Origin: Sapria himalayana
Lineage: Eukaryota; Streptophyta; Magnoliopsida; Malpighiales; Rafflesiaceae
DNA: 64,000 nt
NCBI GenBank assembly: GCA_029783825.1
Contig: JAREIK010000751.1
Span: forward strand, 115,001-179,000
Direction of reading: 5' to 3'
Positions 62,036-64,000 of the stretch are shown piece by piece. Below the pieces are notes generated by a model that saw only the letters and a list, made by a program, of their open reading frames with translations, was not told the origin of the DNA and did not search any database. Within the stretch, counting starts at the first letter, position 1; each line of letters opens with the position of its first letter. The position numbers and the translations under genes were made by a program.

Positions 62036-63300
62036 TTTTTAGGAAAGTTTTGATTATTAATTATAACCCTCTCTTTTGGCGGAGGATTACCATTTTTACA
62101 AGCTCTAACTACCCTCTTCCCTTTTACACCCATTCCTAACCACTAAAAACAATAAAAATTAATTAGCATGCTTTTATATTACATAATTCAATTTTCTGCT
62201 TTGATTTATCCTAGATATAATGCAACATGCAATCCTTTGTGTTCTTCTTTTTATGTTCTAATGAATAGAGTGTCACTTTCTTCCTTTCTCCTCGAAGTCT
62301 TTGATGTGTCTACGATCCTTTTGAGCTCCACTTCTAATGTCCTTTAAGTAATTCTTTGACATGCTTTGTTTCATCCATTCTTTTGCTATAATGGTTACTT
62401 TTGCAATCTTACACCTCCGTATGATCTGAAACTTATCCTACTCTTCGACTAATCCTGCATAAGATCAAGGGCATCATATCTCATCATCAAAATACCCATT
62501 TTCCTCATTTCACTTATACATTTCAAATTAATTATATTAATAAAATAATTTCTCCTCTTCCTCCTTGCTTGAATCTTTTTATGACTTTCTGCTGCCGATA
62601 TTTCCACCCTTACACCGAGTATCCTATAGACATCACTATATATATACGCTGAGCCATCTCGTTACAATGCTTGATGTCATCCCCTCCTTCTCTAGTTGAT
62701 CTTTGTGCTCATCTTTGATATTTCCTGATTAGCCCTTGCATGTATCTTACAGACCAAAAACACAACCAGACCAACAATTATAGACTTCCGAGGGATTAAC
62801 ATCTCAGGCCGAAAATTACAACCAATAACACATCAGACAAATAACACATCAGACAATAATTAACACAGACTCCCAGACAACTCAGAAAATACACAACTCA
62901 ATATAACAAATGTAGTTTCGGTCAAGGCTTAAACTGAGCCCTTCTTGTCTAGCTTTCCTCCTATTCTTGAAAAGTAGATACCTGCAATAATAAAAACTAT
63001 ATATCCATGTTTTTCACCCCCCATTTTTCCCACTGATCCTTCCCATTAAATAAATATTATTTTTCTTAGCCTTCCTCATAAAACTGAATTTGTTGTTCTC
63101 TTAAAAACCTGTCAGAAAATTAGAAAATAGAATATCATAACTCATTCTAAATTAAGCAAACCTTACCGATCTGCTCATTTTAAAGTAGCCTCAACAAATC
63201 ACCCCTCAGGACCATGGTGATACCTTAGGAGATGTAATCTTTATCTGCAATTAGTTAGTTACACAGAAATTCCAAAAAAAATAGAAGATTACAGTTTAAA
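62036..63300 (-). mobile_element. LINE copy I: 3'-UTR-only, 5'-truncated insertion (1.3 kb)
   Basis: It has the terminal box and A7 tail complement, followed by AT-rich noncoding sequence of 3' UTR character, and then TTC repeat again with no ORF2 remnant visible. It lies in the same orientation as all the others and is flanked by an 18-bp duplication with one mismatch. Abortive reverse transcription that stopped in the 3' UTR explains it. Its UTR is too divergent to assign to a subfamily by eye. Confidence 0.8.
62067..62101 (-). other. LINE I 3' terminal box
   Basis: The box has one change from the consensus (GGAGGATTACC). Together with the A7 tail it identifies this otherwise anonymous 1.3 kb as a LINE 3' end. 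Confidence 0.75.
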
Positions 63301-63318
63301 TCTTTTCTTTCTCTTCTT
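63301..63318. repeat. Target-site duplication of LINE I, 5' side
   Basis: TCTTTTCTTTCTCTTCTT begins immediately at the junction between AT-rich sequence (TTTAAA) and TTC repeat. Confidence 0.6.
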
Positions 63319-63466
63319 CTTCTTCTTCTTCGTTTTCCTCTTCTTATTCTTCTACAACTTCTTTTTCTTCCTCTTGTTCTTCTTCTTCTTCATCTTCTTC
63401 TCTTTATTCTTCTTCTTCCTCTTCTTTTTACTCTTCCTATTTTTCTTCCTCTTCTACTTCTTCTTT

Positions 63467-63501
<35 letters not shown>

Positions 63502-64000
63502 TATCATCGTATTTTTTTCTTCTTCCTTTTTTTCTTCATTTTCTTCTTTTTCACCTTTGTCTTCTTCTTCTTCTTTTTCTTCCACCTCTTCCTCTTTATC
63601 TTTTTTTTCTTCTACCTCTTCTTCTTCTTCTTCTTCCTCTTTTTCTTCTTCCTCCTCTTCTTCGACTTCCTCTTCTTATTCTTTTTCTTGCTGTTCTTCT
63701 TCTTCTGATATTCTTTTAATTCTTCTTCCTCCTCCTTTTCTTCTTTTTTTTGTCTTCTTCCTCTTCTTCTTCTTCTTCCTCCTCCTCTTCTTCTTCTTCT
63801 TCCTCCTCTTCTTCTACTTCCTCTTCTTATTCTTCTTCTTTCTCTTCTTCTTCTTCTTCTGATATTCTTTTTATTCTTCTTCCTCCTCTTCTTCTTCCTC
63901 CTCCTCCTCTTCTTCTTCTTCTTCTTTTTCTGCTTCTACTTTTTCTTCTTATTATTATTCTTTTTCTTCTTCCTCTTCTTCTTCTACTAATTCAACTTCT
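63301..64000. repeat. (TTC)n/(GAA)n tract right of I (continues past the window)
   Basis: TTC-rich repeat runs to the window end. It has a (TCA)n patch at 63471-63500 and a tandem duplication of about 154 bp marked by TCTGATATTCTTTT at 63705 and 63859. Confidence 0.92.

Noticed and set aside
62036..63300. An independent gene or SINE in the AT-rich island between the last two tracts.
   Set aside because: No open frame or A/B-box promoter recognised. The left end is the LINE terminal box plus A tail, so a 5'-truncated LINE explains it. A SINE using the same box was considered, but no tRNA-like head is visible.

Overview
The window reads as nuclear heterochromatin of a flowering plant (probably a eudicot, species not identifiable). 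It is AT-rich and contains no host gene, tRNA, rRNA or CRISPR array. It consists of two alternating components: nine copies (called A to I here, left to right) of plant L1-type non-LTR retrotransposons (LINEs), and nine imperfect (TTC)n/(GAA)n polypyrimidine tracts of about 0.2 to 3.5 kb, roughly 13 kb in total. The plant assignment rests on the ORF1 layout (DUF4283-like region plus CX2CX4HX4C knuckle) and on an ORF2 with AP-endonuclease, reverse transcriptase, zf-RVT and C-terminal RNase H domains, as in plant L1 elements.

All nine LINEs lie on the minus strand, so their 3' ends are on the left, and the + strand of every tract is TTC-rich. Layout: A 1-5280 (3' end outside the window); tract 5281-8739; B 8740-14871; tract 14872-15676; C 15677-22474; tract 22475-24137; D 24138-30639; tract 30640-30875; E 30876-36942 (5'-truncated); tract 36943-37971; F 37972-43826 (divergent subfamily, 5'-truncated); tract 43827-45785; G 45786-52380; tract 52381-55446; H 55447-61695; tract 61696-62035; I 62036-63300 (3' UTR only); tract 63301-64000. 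A full-length copy has a short leader of about 0.1 kb with GAGA motifs, ORF1 (about 465 aa), ORF2 (about 1300 aa) starting inside the ORF1 stop through an 8-nt overlap, a 0.85-1.4 kb 3' UTR, a conserved 35-nt 3' terminal box and a short A tail. Only the ORF1 of C is uninterrupted; every ORF2 is broken.

The main result is that this looks like a plant L1 lineage that inserts into (TTC/GAA)n microsatellite in one fixed orientation. Six copies have recognisable 16-18 bp polypyrimidine target-site duplications. Truncated copies meet the tract at unrelated internal breakpoints, so the tract is target rather than part of the element. The tract itself was duplicated before some insertions: the 22475-24137 / 30640-30875 / 36943-37971 series is paralogous to 44776-45785 / 52381 to about 54400. 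Each copy therefore preserves the empty site of insertions in the other: G's empty site is at 23468-23484, D's at 53070-53086 and E's at 53328-53344. Secondary points are premature stops shared between copies, which suggest amplification of already defective sources, a coupled ORF1/ORF2 start, and catalytic-residue losses. All homology statements are from reading and hand alignment; no search was run.
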